Positions 8,889 to 19,880 of a stretch of DNA of 64,000 nucleotides are shown piece by piece; the first letter of the stretch is position 1; each line of letters starts with the position of its first letter. The stretch spans positions 1-64,000 of the forward strand of contig NZ_QVLR01000037.1 of assembly GCF_014822185.1 (NCBI RefSeq). The letters run 5' to 3'. Under the pieces are notes generated by a model. It was not told the origin of the DNA. It did no database searches and saw nothing but the letters and a program-made list of their open reading frames with translations. Both the position numbers and the translations under genes were made by a program. The stretch is from Azoarcus sp. Aa7 (GTDB lineage: Bacteria; Pseudomonadota; Gammaproteobacteria; Burkholderiales; Rhodocyclaceae).

Positions 8889-9434
8889 ATGCTGATCCAG
8901 AAGATCCACCACGTGGCCTACCGTTGCCACGACGCGCTCGCGACTGCACGCTGGTACGAGAAGCATCTCGGCATGAAGCTGATCCTGTCGATCGCCGAGG
9001 ACGCCGTGCCCTCGACCGGCGAAGCCGACCCCTACATGCACATCTTCCTCGACGCCGGGATGGGCAACGTCCTCGCGTTCTTCGAGCTGCCGACCCGCCC
9101 GACCATGGGCCGCGACCAGAACACCCCGGTGTGGACGCAGCACCTCGCGCTGCAGGTCGAATCCATGGAAGTGCTGCTGGCCGCGAAGGCGCGCCTCGAA
9201 GCCGAGGGCATCGAAGTGATCGGGCCGACCGACCACGCGCTGTTCCAGTCGATCTACTTCTTCGACCCGAACGGCCATCGTCTGGAACTCGCCGCGAACA
9301 CGGCGTTGCCCAAGATGCTCGAGGCGCTCGACGACGTGAAGTGGGCGATGCTCGAAGAATGGGCGCAGACCAAGAAGGCCCCGAAGCACGCGGCGTGGAT
9401 GCACGACGGCAGCTACAAGGAGATGTTCAAGTGA
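8889..9434 (+). CDS. VOC-family (glyoxalase/extradiol dioxygenase fold) protein
   Basis: A 181-residue protein of the vicinal oxygen chelate fold. HHVAYRCHDALATARWYEKH at the start and FFDPNGHRLELAA near residue 135 are classic VOC signatures. The metal-ligand candidates are the first-strand His, His in WTQHLAL and Glu in RLELAA. In this operon it could be the ring-cleaving dioxygenase or an isomerase acting on the hydroxylase product, though proteins this small often are single-module dioxygenase-like enzymes. ATG 8889 follows CCCGGAG. Its TGA overlaps the GTG start of the next gene, so the two are translationally coupled. Confidence 0.82.
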   Translation: MLIQKIHHVAYRCHDALATARWYEKHLGMKLILSIAEDAVPSTGEADPYMHIFLDAGMGNVLAFFELPTRPTMGRDQNTPVWTQHLALQVESMEVLLAAKARLEAEGIEVIGPTDHALFQSIYFFDPNGHRLELAANTALPKMLEALDDVKWAMLEEWAQTKKAPKHAAWMHDGSYKEMFK

Positions 9435-10441
9435 AACTCGCGACCCTCAAGCAAGGCGGCCGTGACGGCACGCTCGTCGTCGTCAGCCGCGACCTGACGC
9501 GCTGCCGCGCCGTCCCGGCGATCGCCCGCACGCTGCAGGCCGCGCTCGACACCTGGAACGACTGCGAGCCGCAGCTGCGCCAGGTGTACGAGGCGCTCAA
9601 CAGCGGTGCCGTGGATTCGCAGCCCTTCGACGAAGCCGCCTGCCACTCGCCGCTGCCGCGCGCCTACCAGTGGGCAGACGGTTCGGCCTATCTCAACCAC
9701 GTCGAGCTCGTGCGCAAGGCGCGCAATTCGGAAGTGCCCGAGAGCTTCTACACCGACCCGCTGATGTACCAGGGCGGCTCGGACAGCTTCATCGGCCCGC
9801 GCGACAAGGTCGTCGCCGACGAGAGCTGGGGCATCGACTTCGAGGCCGAGGTGACGGTCGTGACCGGCGACGTGCCGCTGGGCGCGACGCCCGAGGAGGC
9901 TGCGAAGGCGATCCGCCTCGTGATGCTGGTGAACGACGTGAGCCTGCGCGGCCTGATCCCGAACGAGCTGGCGAAGGGCTTCGGCTTCTTCCAGTCCAAG
10001 CCCGCGTCGGCGTTCTCGCCGGTCGCCGTGACGCCCGACGAGTTGGGCGGAGCGTGGCACGAGGCGAAGGTCCATCTGCCGCTCGTCGTGCATCTCAACG
10101 ATCGTCTCTTCGGCAAGCCGAACGCCGGCGTCGACATGAGCTTCAATTTCGGCCAGCTCGTCGCGCATGTCGCGAAGACGCGCGAGCTCGAAGCGGGCTC
10201 GATCATCGGCTCGGGTACGGTGTCGAACAAGGCCGGCGACCTGTGGGGCTCGTCGATCGAGCACGGCGGCGTCGGCTACTGCTGCCTCGCCGAGGTGCGC
10301 ACCTGGGAGACGATCGAACAGGGCAAGCCCGCAACGCCCTTCATGCGCAGCGGGGACACCGTGCGCATCGAGATGTTCGACGCCGACGGCCGCAGCATCT
10401 TCGGCTGCATCGAAAACACCGTCGCGGCGCTCGCCGGCTGA
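9431..10441 (+). CDS. fumarylacetoacetate hydrolase family protein
   Basis: A 336-residue member of the FAH family, starting at GTG 9431 in a 4-base overlap with the VOC gene. The segments FYTDPLMYQGGSDSFIGPRD, WGIDFEAEVTVVTGDVP and AGSIIGSGTVSN show the metal-binding FAH core with its acidic ligands in the E-A-E stretch. The family hydrolyses C-C bonds of acyl-pyruvates and fumarylacetoacetate. Followed by acetoacetate-CoA ligase, fumarylacetoacetate to fumarate plus acetoacetate is the simplest fit. No maleylacetoacetate isomerase is seen in the window, so that step is either encoded elsewhere or not needed. Confidence 0.88.
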   Translation: MKLATLKQGGRDGTLVVVSRDLTRCRAVPAIARTLQAALDTWNDCEPQLRQVYEALNSGAVDSQPFDEAACHSPLPRAYQWADGSAYLNHVELVRKARNSEVPESFYTDPLMYQGGSDSFIGPRDKVVADESWGIDFEAEVTVVTGDVPLGATPEEAAKAIRLVMLVNDVSLRGLIPNELAKGFGFFQSKPASAFSPVAVTPDELGGAWHEAKVHLPLVVHLNDRLFGKPNAGVDMSFNFGQLVAHVAKTRELEAGSIIGSGTVSNKAGDLWGSSIEHGGVGYCCLAEVRTWETIEQGKPATPFMRSGDTVRIEMFDADGRSIFGCIENTVAALAG

Positions 10442-10510
10442 GCGAGCGCCGCGCTACGCGCGATGCTACAGGGATAGAATGGCACGACGAGGAAATGGAT
10501 GGAGCTTCAT

Positions 10511-12499
<1,989 letters not shown>

Positions 12500-12512
12500 A
12501 TGGTTAGTTGGC

Positions 12513-12547
12513 GTAGGTTGGGCTTCGCTGCGCTCAACCCAACCTAC
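12513..12547. repeat. short palindrome, GTAGGTTGGG type
   Basis: GTAGGTTGGG (12513-12522) is exactly inverted as CCCAACCTAC (12538-12547), with a 15-nt centre. It lies between the convergent acetoacetate-CoA ligase and glucokinase genes, and may act as a bidirectional terminator or be a dispersed extragenic palindrome. Its layout resembles, but its sequence differs from, the GTAGGGCGGG family found further right. Confidence 0.6.
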
Positions 12548-12568
12548 CCAACCTACCCGGGCGGGCCG

Positions 12569-13558
12569 CTATTCCCGACCGCCGGTCGCGGCGCGTTCGA
12601 GAGCACGTGCGGCACCGATCAGCCCCGGATAGGGCGCGTGGATCACGTAGGTCGGGATCTGCGCGAGGTACTCGCTGAAGCGCCCCTTGTCCTCGAAACG
12701 CTGGCGGAAGGGCGAGTGGGTGAAGAACTCGCCGAGCTTCGGCACGATGCCGCCGCCGACGTACATGCCGCCGCGTGCACCGAGGATCAGCGCGAGGTCC
12801 GCCGCGACCGTGCCGAGAAAGGCACAGAAGGTCTGCAGCGTTTCGACGCACAGCGACGAAGTCCCGTCGAGCGCGCGGCTGCTGATCTGCGCTGCGGTGA
12901 GCGGCTCCGCGTCGATGCCGGCAACTGCGGCATGCGCTTCGTACAGCGCGACGAGCCCGGGCCCGGACAGCACGCGTTCGGCCGAGACGTGCGGGTAGCG
13001 GGTCGAGAGCCATGCGATCAGCCCGGCTTCGTGAGGATTGCTCGCCGCGAGCGTGACGTGGCCGCCTTCGCCTTCGAGCGGCGCGTAGTCGTTTCCGTTG
13101 GGAACGAGGCCGGAGATGCCGAGGCCGGTGCCGGCTCCGAGCAGGCCGATCGCACGCCGGGCGACGGGAGCGCCTCCGCCAACCTGGACCACATCGCCGG
13201 CGGTCAGCGCGGGCAGGGCCATCGCGAGGGCGGTGAAATCGTTGAGCACGTCGAGCCGGGCGAGGCCGACGCGTTCCTGCAGTTCGCGGATCGAGAACGC
13301 CCAGTCGTGGTTCGTCATGCGGACGAAGTCGCCGTTGATCGGATTCGCGATGCCGAAGGCGCACCAGCGGGGCCGCGGAAGGCCGCCCTGCGCCAAGAAG
13401 TGCTCGATCGCCTCGGCAGGGCCGGGGAAGTCCGAGCAGGGCAGCGTGCGCATCGCGTTGATCTCTTCGCCGGGGCCGGCGATGAAGGCGAAACGCGCAT
13501 TGGTCCCGCCGATGTCGCCGACGAGGCGCGGAAAGGTGTCGCGAGGTCCGGAGAACAT
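12569..13558 (-). CDS. glk: glucokinase
   Basis: A 329-residue bacterial glucokinase (ROK-unrelated Glk family) phosphorylating glucose with ATP to glucose-6-phosphate. VGDIGGTNARFAF is the ATP phosphate motif. The sugar-binding and catalytic segment is visible as [11 protein letters not shown], followed by LLGAGTGLGISGL and the EGGHVTLA zinc-free loop. The length fits the family. It lies 52 bp after zwf on the same strand and so probably shares its HexR-type promoter. The window also encodes a second glucokinase fused to HexR, so this one is not the only entry to the pathway. It ends against the repeat at 12513. Confidence 0.93.
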   Translation of the reverse strand: MFSGPRDTFPRLVGDIGGTNARFAFIAGPGEEINAMRTLPCSDFPGPAEAIEHFLAQGGLPRPRWCAFGIANPINGDFVRMTNHDWAFSIRELQERVGLARLDVLNDFTALAMALPALTAGDVVQVGGGAPVARRAIGLLGAGTGLGISGLVPNGNDYAPLEGEGGHVTLAASNPHEAGLIAWLSTRYPHVSAERVLSGPGLVALYEAHAAVAGIDAEPLTAAQISSRALDGTSSLCVETLQTFCAFLGTVAADLALILGARGGMYVGGGIVPKLGEFFTHSPFRQRFEDKGRFSEYLAQIPTYVIHAPYPGLIGAARALERAATGGRE

Positions 13559-13610
13559 CTGATGGTCCTTGGTCGATTCAGGGTTGATGGTTGGTCGCGG
13601 CGGGGATCGC

Positions 13611-15071
13611 TCAGATTTCCTCGTGCCACGACATGCCGTCGCGCGACAGCAGTGCGCTGGATGCGGAGGGCCCCCAACTGCCCGCGGTGTAGGGCTTGGG
13701 GCGCTCGCCGGACTGCTCCCAGCCGGCGAGGATCGGCTCGACCCAGCGCCAGGCGGCTTCCTGCTCGTCGCGCCGCACGAAGAGCGTCAGGTTGCCGCGC
13801 ATGACGTCCATCAGCAGGCGCTCGTAGGCTTCGAGGCGGCGGCTGCGGAAGGCTTCGGCGAAGTCGAGGTTCAGGCGCACGGGCTGCAGCTGCATGACGT
13901 CGCCGGGCTGCTTGGCGAGGAGGTGCAGGTCGACCGTCTCCTCCGGCTGCATGCGGATCACCATGCGGTTGGCGTGCAGCGGCGAGGCGGGCACGCCGAA
14001 GATCGAGTGCGGCACCGAGCGGAAGTTGATGACGATCTCGGCGACTTTCTCCTGCATGCGCTTGCCGGTGCGCAGGAAGAAGGGCACGCCGGCCCAGCGC
14101 CAGGTGTTGATCTCCGCCTTCAGTGCGACGAAGGTTTCGGTGCGGCTGTCGGTGGCGATGCCGGGTTCCTCGATATAGCCCGGCACCGGCTGTCCGCTGC
14201 TCGCGCCGGCGCGGTACTGGCCGCGCACGCTGCGCGTCGCGACGTCGCCCGGCGTGAAGGGGCGCAGCGCGCGCAGGATCTTGAGCTTCTCGTCGCGCAC
14301 GGCGTCGGGGTTGATGGATGCCGGCGGTTCCATCGCGACGATGCACAGCAATTGCAGCAGGTGGTTCTGCACCATGTCGCGCATTGCGCCGACGCGGTCG
14401 TAGAAGTCGCCGCGCAACTCGACGCCGACCTGTTCGGCGACGGTGATCTGCACGTCGCGCACCCATTCGCGCCGCCACAGCGGCTCGAACAGCGCATTGC
14501 CGAAGCGCAGCGCCAGCAGGTTCTGCACCGGCTCCTTACCGAGGTAGTGGTCGATGCGGTAGATCTGCTCCTCGCCGAAATGCCGGCCGACTTCGTCGTT
14601 GATCTGGCGCGACGAGGCGAGGTCGTGCCCGAGCGGCTTTTCCAGCACGACGCGGCTGTCGCGCGTGACGAGGCCGGCGGATTCGAGGTGGCGGCAGATC
14701 GACGAGAACAGGCCGGGCGCGGTGGATAAGTAGAAGACACGCTGGCCGTCGGGCCGCTGGCCCAGGCGTTCGGCGAGCGTCGCGAAACTGTCGGCCTGCA
14801 GCGCATCGACGCGTGCGTAGGCGAGGCGCGCGGCGAAGGTTTGCCAGTCGTCCGCGCGGAAGTTGCTGCCGAGGAAGCGCTGTGCCTGCTCGCGTGAAAG
14901 CGCGCGATAGCCGTCGTCGTCGAGGCTGTCGCGCGCTACGCCGATGATGCGCGCCTCGGGCGCGAGCAGGGCGTCGCGATGCAGGTGGTACAGGGCGGGC
15001 AGGAGCTTGCGCATCGCCAGGTCGCCGGTGCCGCCGAAGATGACCAGATCGAGGGGGTGGGGTGTAGTCAT
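13611..15071 (-). CDS. zwf: glucose-6-phosphate 1-dehydrogenase
   Basis: A 486-residue NAD(P)-dependent enzyme oxidising glucose-6-phosphate to 6-phosphogluconolactone, the entry to the Entner-Doudoroff and pentose phosphate routes. The coenzyme motif [16 protein letters not shown] is at the N-terminus, and the substrate signature [13 protein letters not shown], with the catalytic His region, is near residue 175. Length is normal. It is divergent from the sugar ABC transporter across a 384-bp promoter region and is followed by glk. The 6-phosphogluconolactonase gene often placed between zwf and glk is absent here. A HexR-like box lies 49-63 bp upstream of the start. Confidence 0.95.
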   Translation of the reverse strand: MTTPHPLDLVIFGGTGDLAMRKLLPALYHLHRDALLAPEARIIGVARDSLDDDGYRALSREQAQRFLGSNFRADDWQTFAARLAYARVDALQADSFATLAERLGQRPDGQRVFYLSTAPGLFSSICRHLESAGLVTRDSRVVLEKPLGHDLASSRQINDEVGRHFGEEQIYRIDHYLGKEPVQNLLALRFGNALFEPLWRREWVRDVQITVAEQVGVELRGDFYDRVGAMRDMVQNHLLQLLCIVAMEPPASINPDAVRDEKLKILRALRPFTPGDVATRSVRGQYRAGASSGQPVPGYIEEPGIATDSRTETFVALKAEINTWRWAGVPFFLRTGKRMQEKVAEIVINFRSVPHSIFGVPASPLHANRMVIRMQPEETVDLHLLAKQPGDVMQLQPVRLNLDFAEAFRSRRLEAYERLLMDVMRGNLTLFVRRDEQEAAWRWVEPILAGWEQSGERPKPYTAGSWGPSASSALLSRDGMSWHEEI

Positions 15072-15119
15072 GAAGACCTCTTCGCAATATCCGCCGGAAA
15101 GGCGTCTTTCGACTTATGG

Positions 15120-15134
15120 TGTAACGCAACTACA
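15120..15134 (-). promoter_or_regulatory. HexR-like operator of zwf
   Basis: Read on the minus strand the box is TGTAGTTGCGTTACA. It fits the HexR-type palindrome TGTARTnnnAYTACA, as I recall it, at all but one defined position, and lies 49 bp upstream of the zwf start. A HexR protein is encoded 6 kb away. Confidence 0.6.
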
Positions 15135-15331
15135 AAAAATGCAAGTACAAAAAGACGCCATGATGAGATCGGCTGCCCAACGGATAAAATGTTGCGAGTG
15201 CGTCATGAGAGCGGCTTGAGTGCCGAATAAGCCAATTAAATTGGGTGGTATGGGCGTGATGCATTGCGACATGCCGATGGTTTGTGGGGTCGTAGTTGTT
15301 ATCCAGCTACAAAAACGTTTGCGTTTCAAGA

Positions 15332-15346
15332 AGTAGTGGAACTACA
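15332..15346 (-). promoter_or_regulatory. HexR-like operator of the sugar ABC transporter
   Basis: On the minus strand the box is TGTAGTTCCACTACT. With flanks, the plus strand AAGTAGTGGAACTACACTT (15331-15349) matches the site ahead of the porin (27560-27578) at 16 of 19 positions, differing only in the three central bases. It lies 110 bp upstream of gtsA. Confidence 0.65.
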
Positions 15347-15455
15347 CTTCGATTCAGCTTCAGCCGACATCCCCTGCTGGTGCCGAGCGCATCTGCAGCG
15401 GGCGAAAAAAATCAATCGCGCCTCTCGAAGGCCGGGAATTGGAAGGAGACAACAC

Positions 15456-16721
15456 ATGAAGATTCGTACCGGGATTGTCCGCAGCTGCCTGATCGTCGCT
15501 TTCGGGGCGGGCCTGACCGTGGCGACGGGTGTCCAGGCTGCCGAGCTCGAAGTGCTGCACTGGTGGACGGCGGGCGGCGAGGCCAAGTCGGCGGCCGAGC
15601 TGAAAAAGATCCTCGAATCGAAGGGCCACAAGTGGAAGGACTTCGCGGTCGCCGGCGGCGGTGGCGAGAACGCGATGACGGTGCTGAAGTCGCGCGTCGT
15701 GTCGGGCAACCCGCCTGCGGCGGCCCAGATCAAGGGGCCGAGCATCGGGGAGTGGGGCGCGGAGGGTGTGCTGAGCAATCTCGACGAGGTCGCGAAGGCA
15801 GGCGGCTGGGACGGATTGCTCCCGCCGGTCGTCACCAAGGTCATGAAGCACGACGGGCACTACGTCGCGGTGCCGGTGAACGTGCACCGCGTGAACTGGA
15901 TGTGGGCGAATCCCGAAGTCTTCAAGAAGGCGGGCGTCGAGATCCCCAAGACCTGGGACGAGTTTCCGGCCGCGGCCGAGAAGATCCAGAAGGCGGGTTT
16001 CGTGCCGGTCGCGCACGGCGGCCAGCCGTGGCAGGACTTCACGGTGTTCGAGTCGATTGCCTTGGGCGTCGGCGGTGCCGACTTCTATCGCAAGGCGCTG
16101 GTGGAGCTGGATCAGGCGACGCTGAAGGGCGCGACGATGGAGAAGGTCTTCACGACCTTCGCGGGCGTGCGCAAGTACACGGACAAGGATTCCGCGAACC
16201 GCGTCTGGAACCAGGCCACGGGCATGATCATCAACGGCAAGGCCGCGATGCAGTTCATGGGCGACTGGGCGAAGGGCGAGTTCAGCAGCGCCGGCAAGAC
16301 GCCGGGCAAGGACTACGTCTGCGTTGCCGCACCGGGCAGCGCGGAGGCTTTCACCTTCAACATCGATAGCCTCGTGATGTTCGAGCAGTCCTCGGGCGAC
16401 GTGCGCAAGGGCCAGCAGGATCTCGCGACCGCGGTGATGAGCCCGGCCTTCCAGGAGGTGTTCAACCTCAACAAGGGCTCGATCCCGGCGCGCATGAACA
16501 TGAACCTGGACAAGTTCGACGACTGCGCGAAGCTCTCGGCGCGCGACTTCGAGGCCGCCGCCAAGCGCGGCGCGCTGGTGCCGAGCATCGCGCACCAGAT
16601 GGCGGTGCCCGCTGCAACCGCGGGCGCCATGCAGGACGTTGTCACCCAGTTCTTCAACTCCGCGAACATGAAGCCGAAGGACGCGGCCGAGAAGCTTGCC
16701 CGGGCCGCGCTCACCAAGTAA
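15456..16721 (+). CDS. gtsA: sugar (glucose-type) ABC transporter substrate-binding protein
   Basis: A 421-residue periplasmic solute-binding protein of family 1 (carbohydrate uptake). A signal peptide of about 25 residues (hydrophobic core CLIVAFGAGLTVATG, cleavage after VQAA) precedes ELEVLHWWTAGGEAKSAAEL, the signature of the glucose/mannose-binding GtsA group. ATG 15456 follows GGAAGGAG. Tyr/Trp-rich sugar contacts are visible at GGQPWQDFTVFES. It is the first gene of gtsABCD. A strong hairpin follows it, which would favour higher expression of this component. Glucose as ligand is inferred from family and from neighbours zwf and glk. Confidence 0.9.
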   Translation: MKIRTGIVRSCLIVAFGAGLTVATGVQAAELEVLHWWTAGGEAKSAAELKKILESKGHKWKDFAVAGGGGENAMTVLKSRVVSGNPPAAAQIKGPSIGEWGAEGVLSNLDEVAKAGGWDGLLPPVVTKVMKHDGHYVAVPVNVHRVNWMWANPEVFKKAGVEIPKTWDEFPAAAEKIQKAGFVPVAHGGQPWQDFTVFESIALGVGGADFYRKALVELDQATLKGATMEKVFTTFAGVRKYTDKDSANRVWNQATGMIINGKAAMQFMGDWAKGEFSSAGKTPGKDYVCVAAPGSAEAFTFNIDSLVMFEQSSGDVRKGQQDLATAVMSPAFQEVFNLNKGSIPARMNMNLDKFDDCAKLSARDFEAAAKRGALVPSIAHQMAVPAATAGAMQDVVTQFFNSANMKPKDAAEKLARAALTK

Positions 16722-16759
16722 GCGGCCGCATCACGAAAGCGTCAAATACGCTTCAAGTG

Positions 16760-16788
16760 CCGGCGGCGCCCGCGAGGGCGCCTGCCGG
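16760..16788 (+). promoter_or_regulatory. intercistronic hairpin after gtsA
   Basis: CCGGCGGCGCCC (16760-16771) pairs with GGGCGCC-T-GCCGG (16776-16788), with one bulge, in the 109-bp gap between the binding-protein and permease genes. Hairpins here commonly protect the upstream message and lower permease expression. That role is inferred. Confidence 0.55.
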
Positions 16789-16830
16789 GGACCTCGCCGC
16801 GCAAGGCGGCGACGGACCGAGGAGAAGGGA

Positions 16831-17775
16831 ATGGATCTGACTGCTCAAAGAGTGACTCTGGCGGGCGACGCCGGCGCGGGAGCGGAGGCGAAGCCGCGCC
16901 TTGCCGACCGCATCGACGCGTGGCTGCCGAAAATCGTGCTGGCGCCGACCTTCGTCTGCGCGCTGGTCTTCATCTATGGCTACATCCTGTGGACGGCGGT
17001 GCTGTCGGTAACGCCGTCGCGCATGCTGCCGAAATACGAGTTCGCCGGCATCGTGCAGTACGAGGCGCTGTTCGGGAACGAGCGCTGGTGGCTCGCGCTG
17101 AAGAACCTGGCGCTGTTCGGCGGCACCTTCGTGCTGGTGTGTCTCGCGGTGGGCCTGCTGCTGGCGATCCTGCTCGACCAGAAGATCCGCGGCGAAGGCT
17201 TCATCCGCTCGATCTACCTGTATCCGATGGCGCTGTCCTTCATCGTGACGGGCACCGCGTGGAAGTGGATCCTCAACCCGGAACTGGGCATCGAGCGCCT
17301 GCTGCACGACTGGGGCTTCGAGAATGCGCGCTTCGACTGGCTGATCGACCCCGAGATGGCGATCTACACCGTCGTCGTGGCCGCGGTGTGGCAGTCCTCG
17401 GGCTTCGTGATGGCGCTCTTCCTCGCGGGACTGCGCGGCATCGACGATTCCATCATCAAGGCCGCGCAGGTCGATGGCGCCTCGATGCCGACGATCTACC
17501 GCCGCATCATCATCCCGAGTCTGCGCCCGGTGTTTTTCTCCAGCTTCATGATCCTCACGCATATCGCGGTGAAGAGCTTCGACCTCGTGATGGCGCTGAC
17601 CAACGGCGGCCCCGGCTTCGCCTCCGACGTGCCGGCGACCTTCATGTACGCCTTCGCCTTCACCCGCAACCAGATCGGCCTCGGTGCCGCCAGCGCGATG
17701 ATGATGCTGATGATCGTGGTCGCGGTGATCGTGCCCTTCATGTACTCGGAACTCCGGAGGCCGCGCAATGGCTGA
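16831..17775 (+). CDS. gtsB: sugar ABC transporter permease 1
   Basis: A 314-residue inner-membrane permease of the MalF/UgpA type. About six hydrophobic helices are visible, starting at APTFVCALVFIYGYILW. The EAA loop that docks onto the ATPase reads DSIIKAAQVDGASMPTIYRR near residue 210. ATG 16831 follows GGAGAAGGGA. It overlaps the next permease gene by eight bases. Together with gtsC it forms the heterodimeric channel for the sugar delivered by gtsA. Confidence 0.9.
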   Translation: MDLTAQRVTLAGDAGAGAEAKPRLADRIDAWLPKIVLAPTFVCALVFIYGYILWTAVLSVTPSRMLPKYEFAGIVQYEALFGNERWWLALKNLALFGGTFVLVCLAVGLLLAILLDQKIRGEGFIRSIYLYPMALSFIVTGTAWKWILNPELGIERLLHDWGFENARFDWLIDPEMAIYTVVVAAVWQSSGFVMALFLAGLRGIDDSIIKAAQVDGASMPTIYRRIIIPSLRPVFFSSFMILTHIAVKSFDLVMALTNGGPGFASDVPATFMYAFAFTRNQIGLGAASAMMMLMIVVAVIVPFMYSELRRPRNG

Positions 17776-18646
17776 GCTTTCCCAACCCCGCGACACGGGC
17801 CGCCTGATCGGCCGCGTGATCGTGTACGGCCTGCTGGTGCTGGTCTGCGTCTACTACCTGATGCCGCTCTTCGTGATGGTCACGACCTCGCTGAAGAGCC
17901 TCGACGAGATCCGCGCCGGCAATCTGCTGTCGCTGCCGCAGGACCCGAACCTCGACGCCTGGGGCAAGGCCTGGTCGTCCGCCTGCACCGGCATACAGTG
18001 CGAAGGGCTTGCCGGCTTCTTCTGGAACTCGGTGTCCTTCGTCGTGCCGGCGGTGCTGATCTCGACGCTGATCGGCGCGGTGAACGGCTACGTGCTGACG
18101 ATGTGGCGCTTTCGCGGCAGCGACCTGTTGTTCGGCATGCTGATGATCGGTTGCTTCATCCCCTTCCAGGTCGTGCTGCTGCCGATGGCGCGCACGCTCG
18201 GTGCGATGGGCATCGCGAACTCGACGACGGGCCTCGTCTTCGTGCATGTGGTGTACGGCCTCGCGTTCACGACGCTGTTCTTCCGCAACTACTACGTGAC
18301 GATCCCCGACGAGTTGGTGAAGGCGGCGAAGATCGACGGCGCGGGCTTCTGGCTGATCTTCCGCCGCATCATCCTGCCGCTGTCGGCACCGATCATCGTC
18401 GTCAGCATCATCTGGCAATTCACCCAGGTGTGGAACGACTTCCTGTTCGGCGTGGTGTTCTCGTCCGGCGACCGCCAGCCGATCACCGTCGCGCTGAACA
18501 ACCTCGTCAACACCTCGACCGGGGTCAAGGAATACAACGTAGACATGGCCGCGGCGATTATCGCGGCACTGCCGACCCTCTTCGTGTACGTCGTCGCGGG
18601 CAAGTACTTCGTGCGCGGACTAACGGCCGGTGCCGTCAAGGGCTGA
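17768..18646 (+). CDS. gtsC: sugar ABC transporter permease 2
   Basis: A 292-residue MalG-type permease starting at ATG 17768 inside the end of gtsB. Helices include VIVYGLLVLVCVYYLMPLFV and LLFGMLMIGCFIPFQVVLLP. The EAA-like loop PDELVKAAKIDGAGFWLIFR near residue 180 is intact, and the C-terminal FVRGLTAGAVKG is typical of the group. Overlap with gtsB implies coupled, stoichiometric synthesis of the two channel halves. Confidence 0.9.
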   Translation: MAELSQPRDTGRLIGRVIVYGLLVLVCVYYLMPLFVMVTTSLKSLDEIRAGNLLSLPQDPNLDAWGKAWSSACTGIQCEGLAGFFWNSVSFVVPAVLISTLIGAVNGYVLTMWRFRGSDLLFGMLMIGCFIPFQVVLLPMARTLGAMGIANSTTGLVFVHVVYGLAFTTLFFRNYYVTIPDELVKAAKIDGAGFWLIFRRIILPLSAPIIVVSIIWQFTQVWNDFLFGVVFSSGDRQPITVALNNLVNTSTGVKEYNVDMAAAIIAALPTLFVYVVAGKYFVRGLTAGAVKG

Positions 18647-18681
18647 AGACCCTGGCAATCAATACAAAGGAGCGAGACAAA

Positions 18682-19794
18682 ATGGGCGCTTTATCCATTC
18701 GTGACGTGCGCAAGTCCTACCAGGGCACGGAAATCCTCAAGGGCATCAACCTGGAAATCGAAAAGGGCGAGCTGCTGATCCTCGTCGGCCCGTCCGGCTG
18801 CGGCAAGTCGACGCTGTTGTCGATGATTGCCGGGCTCGATACCGTGAGCTCGGGCGAGATCCGCATCGGCGACCGCGTCGTGAACAACCTCAGCCCCAAG
18901 GACCGGGACATCGCGATGGTGTTCCAGTCCTACGCGCTGTACCCGAGCATGACGGTGCGCGAGAACATCTCCTTCGGCTTGGAGATCCGCAAGGTCGGCA
19001 AGGCCGAGCAGCAGAAGATCGTCGAACGCGTCGCGCACACGCTGCAGATCGGGCACCTGCTCGACCGCAAGCCTTCGCAGCTCTCGGGCGGGCAGCGCCA
19101 GCGCGTCGCGATGGGGCGTGCGATTGCGCGCGATCCGTCGCTGTTCCTGTTCGACGAGCCGCTGTCGAACCTCGATGCCAAGCTGCGCGTCGAGATGCGC
19201 GTCGAGATCAAGCAGCTGCACCAGCGCATGGGCACGACGATCGTCTATGTCACGCACGACCAGATCGAGGCGATGACGCTCGGCGACAAGATCGCCGTGA
19301 TGAAGGCGGGCGAAGTGCAGCAGTTCGGCACGCCGCGGCAGATCTACGACAACCCGGCGAATCTCTTCGTCGCGGGCTTCATGGGCTCGCCGTCGATGAA
19401 CTTCATCCCGGCGCGTGTCGAGTCGGTGGGCGGCGGCTACGGCGTGCGCCTCGAGAGCGGCGCGAACAGCTATGTCTTCCCGGCGGTGTCGGCAAACGGC
19501 AAGCTGAAGTCGTGGGAGGGCAAGGAGGTCGTGTTCGGCATCCGGCCCGAGCAGATCACGCACCGCGTCGAATCGAGTCTCGGCGCCGAGCACATCCAGA
19601 CTGCGTCGCTGCCGATCAGCCTGACGGAACCGACCGGCCCGGACACCTTGGTGCTCGTGCCGGTGAACGGCCGCGAGGTGACGTGCCGGGTGCATCCGGC
19701 GCACGCACGCGCGCCGGGCGAGAACATGGAGCTGATGTTCGACCTGTCGAAGGCGGTGTTCTTCGATCCGGCGTCGGAGCTGCGGATCGCGTAA
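18682..19794 (+). CDS. gtsD: sugar ABC transporter ATP-binding protein (MalK/UgpC type)
   Basis: A 370-residue ATPase powering the GtsABC importer. Walker A is GPSGCGKSTLLSMI, the Q-loop lies in VFQSYALYPSM, the signature is LSGGQRQRVAMGRA, Walker B is LFLFDEPLSNLDA and the switch His is in YVTHDQIEAMT. The C-terminal third (from about residue 240) is the OB-fold regulatory region of MalK-like proteins, with FGIRPEQI. ATG 18682 follows AAAGGAG. Such ATPases are sometimes shared between several sugar importers. A second complete set with its own ATPase exists at 37500. Confidence 0.92.
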   Translation: MGALSIRDVRKSYQGTEILKGINLEIEKGELLILVGPSGCGKSTLLSMIAGLDTVSSGEIRIGDRVVNNLSPKDRDIAMVFQSYALYPSMTVRENISFGLEIRKVGKAEQQKIVERVAHTLQIGHLLDRKPSQLSGGQRQRVAMGRAIARDPSLFLFDEPLSNLDAKLRVEMRVEIKQLHQRMGTTIVYVTHDQIEAMTLGDKIAVMKAGEVQQFGTPRQIYDNPANLFVAGFMGSPSMNFIPARVESVGGGYGVRLESGANSYVFPAVSANGKLKSWEGKEVVFGIRPEQITHRVESSLGAEHIQTASLPISLTEPTGPDTLVLVPVNGREVTCRVHPAHARAPGENMELMFDLSKAVFFDPASELRIA

Positions 19795-19880
19795 GGTGGG
19801 ATGGATCGTGGGGTGGAGGAGCCGAAGGCCGAATCTGCCAACTGAACCGCCATGCGACGGTGCCGCACCGGGCGCCGCGT

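Larger units (their letters stand above)
15072..15455. promoter_or_regulatory. divergent zwf / gtsA promoter region
   Basis: This 384-bp region has no gene and is AT-richer than its flanks. It contains the zwf-side HexR-like box (15120-15134), an imperfect inverted repeat GTAGTTG-TTATC-CAGCTAC (15292-15310), the palindrome AAACGTTT (15313-15320), and a HexR-like box on the gtsA side (15332-15346). The same AAACGTTT plus HexR-box combination recurs ahead of the porin, suggesting a shared pair of regulators. Confidence 0.6.
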
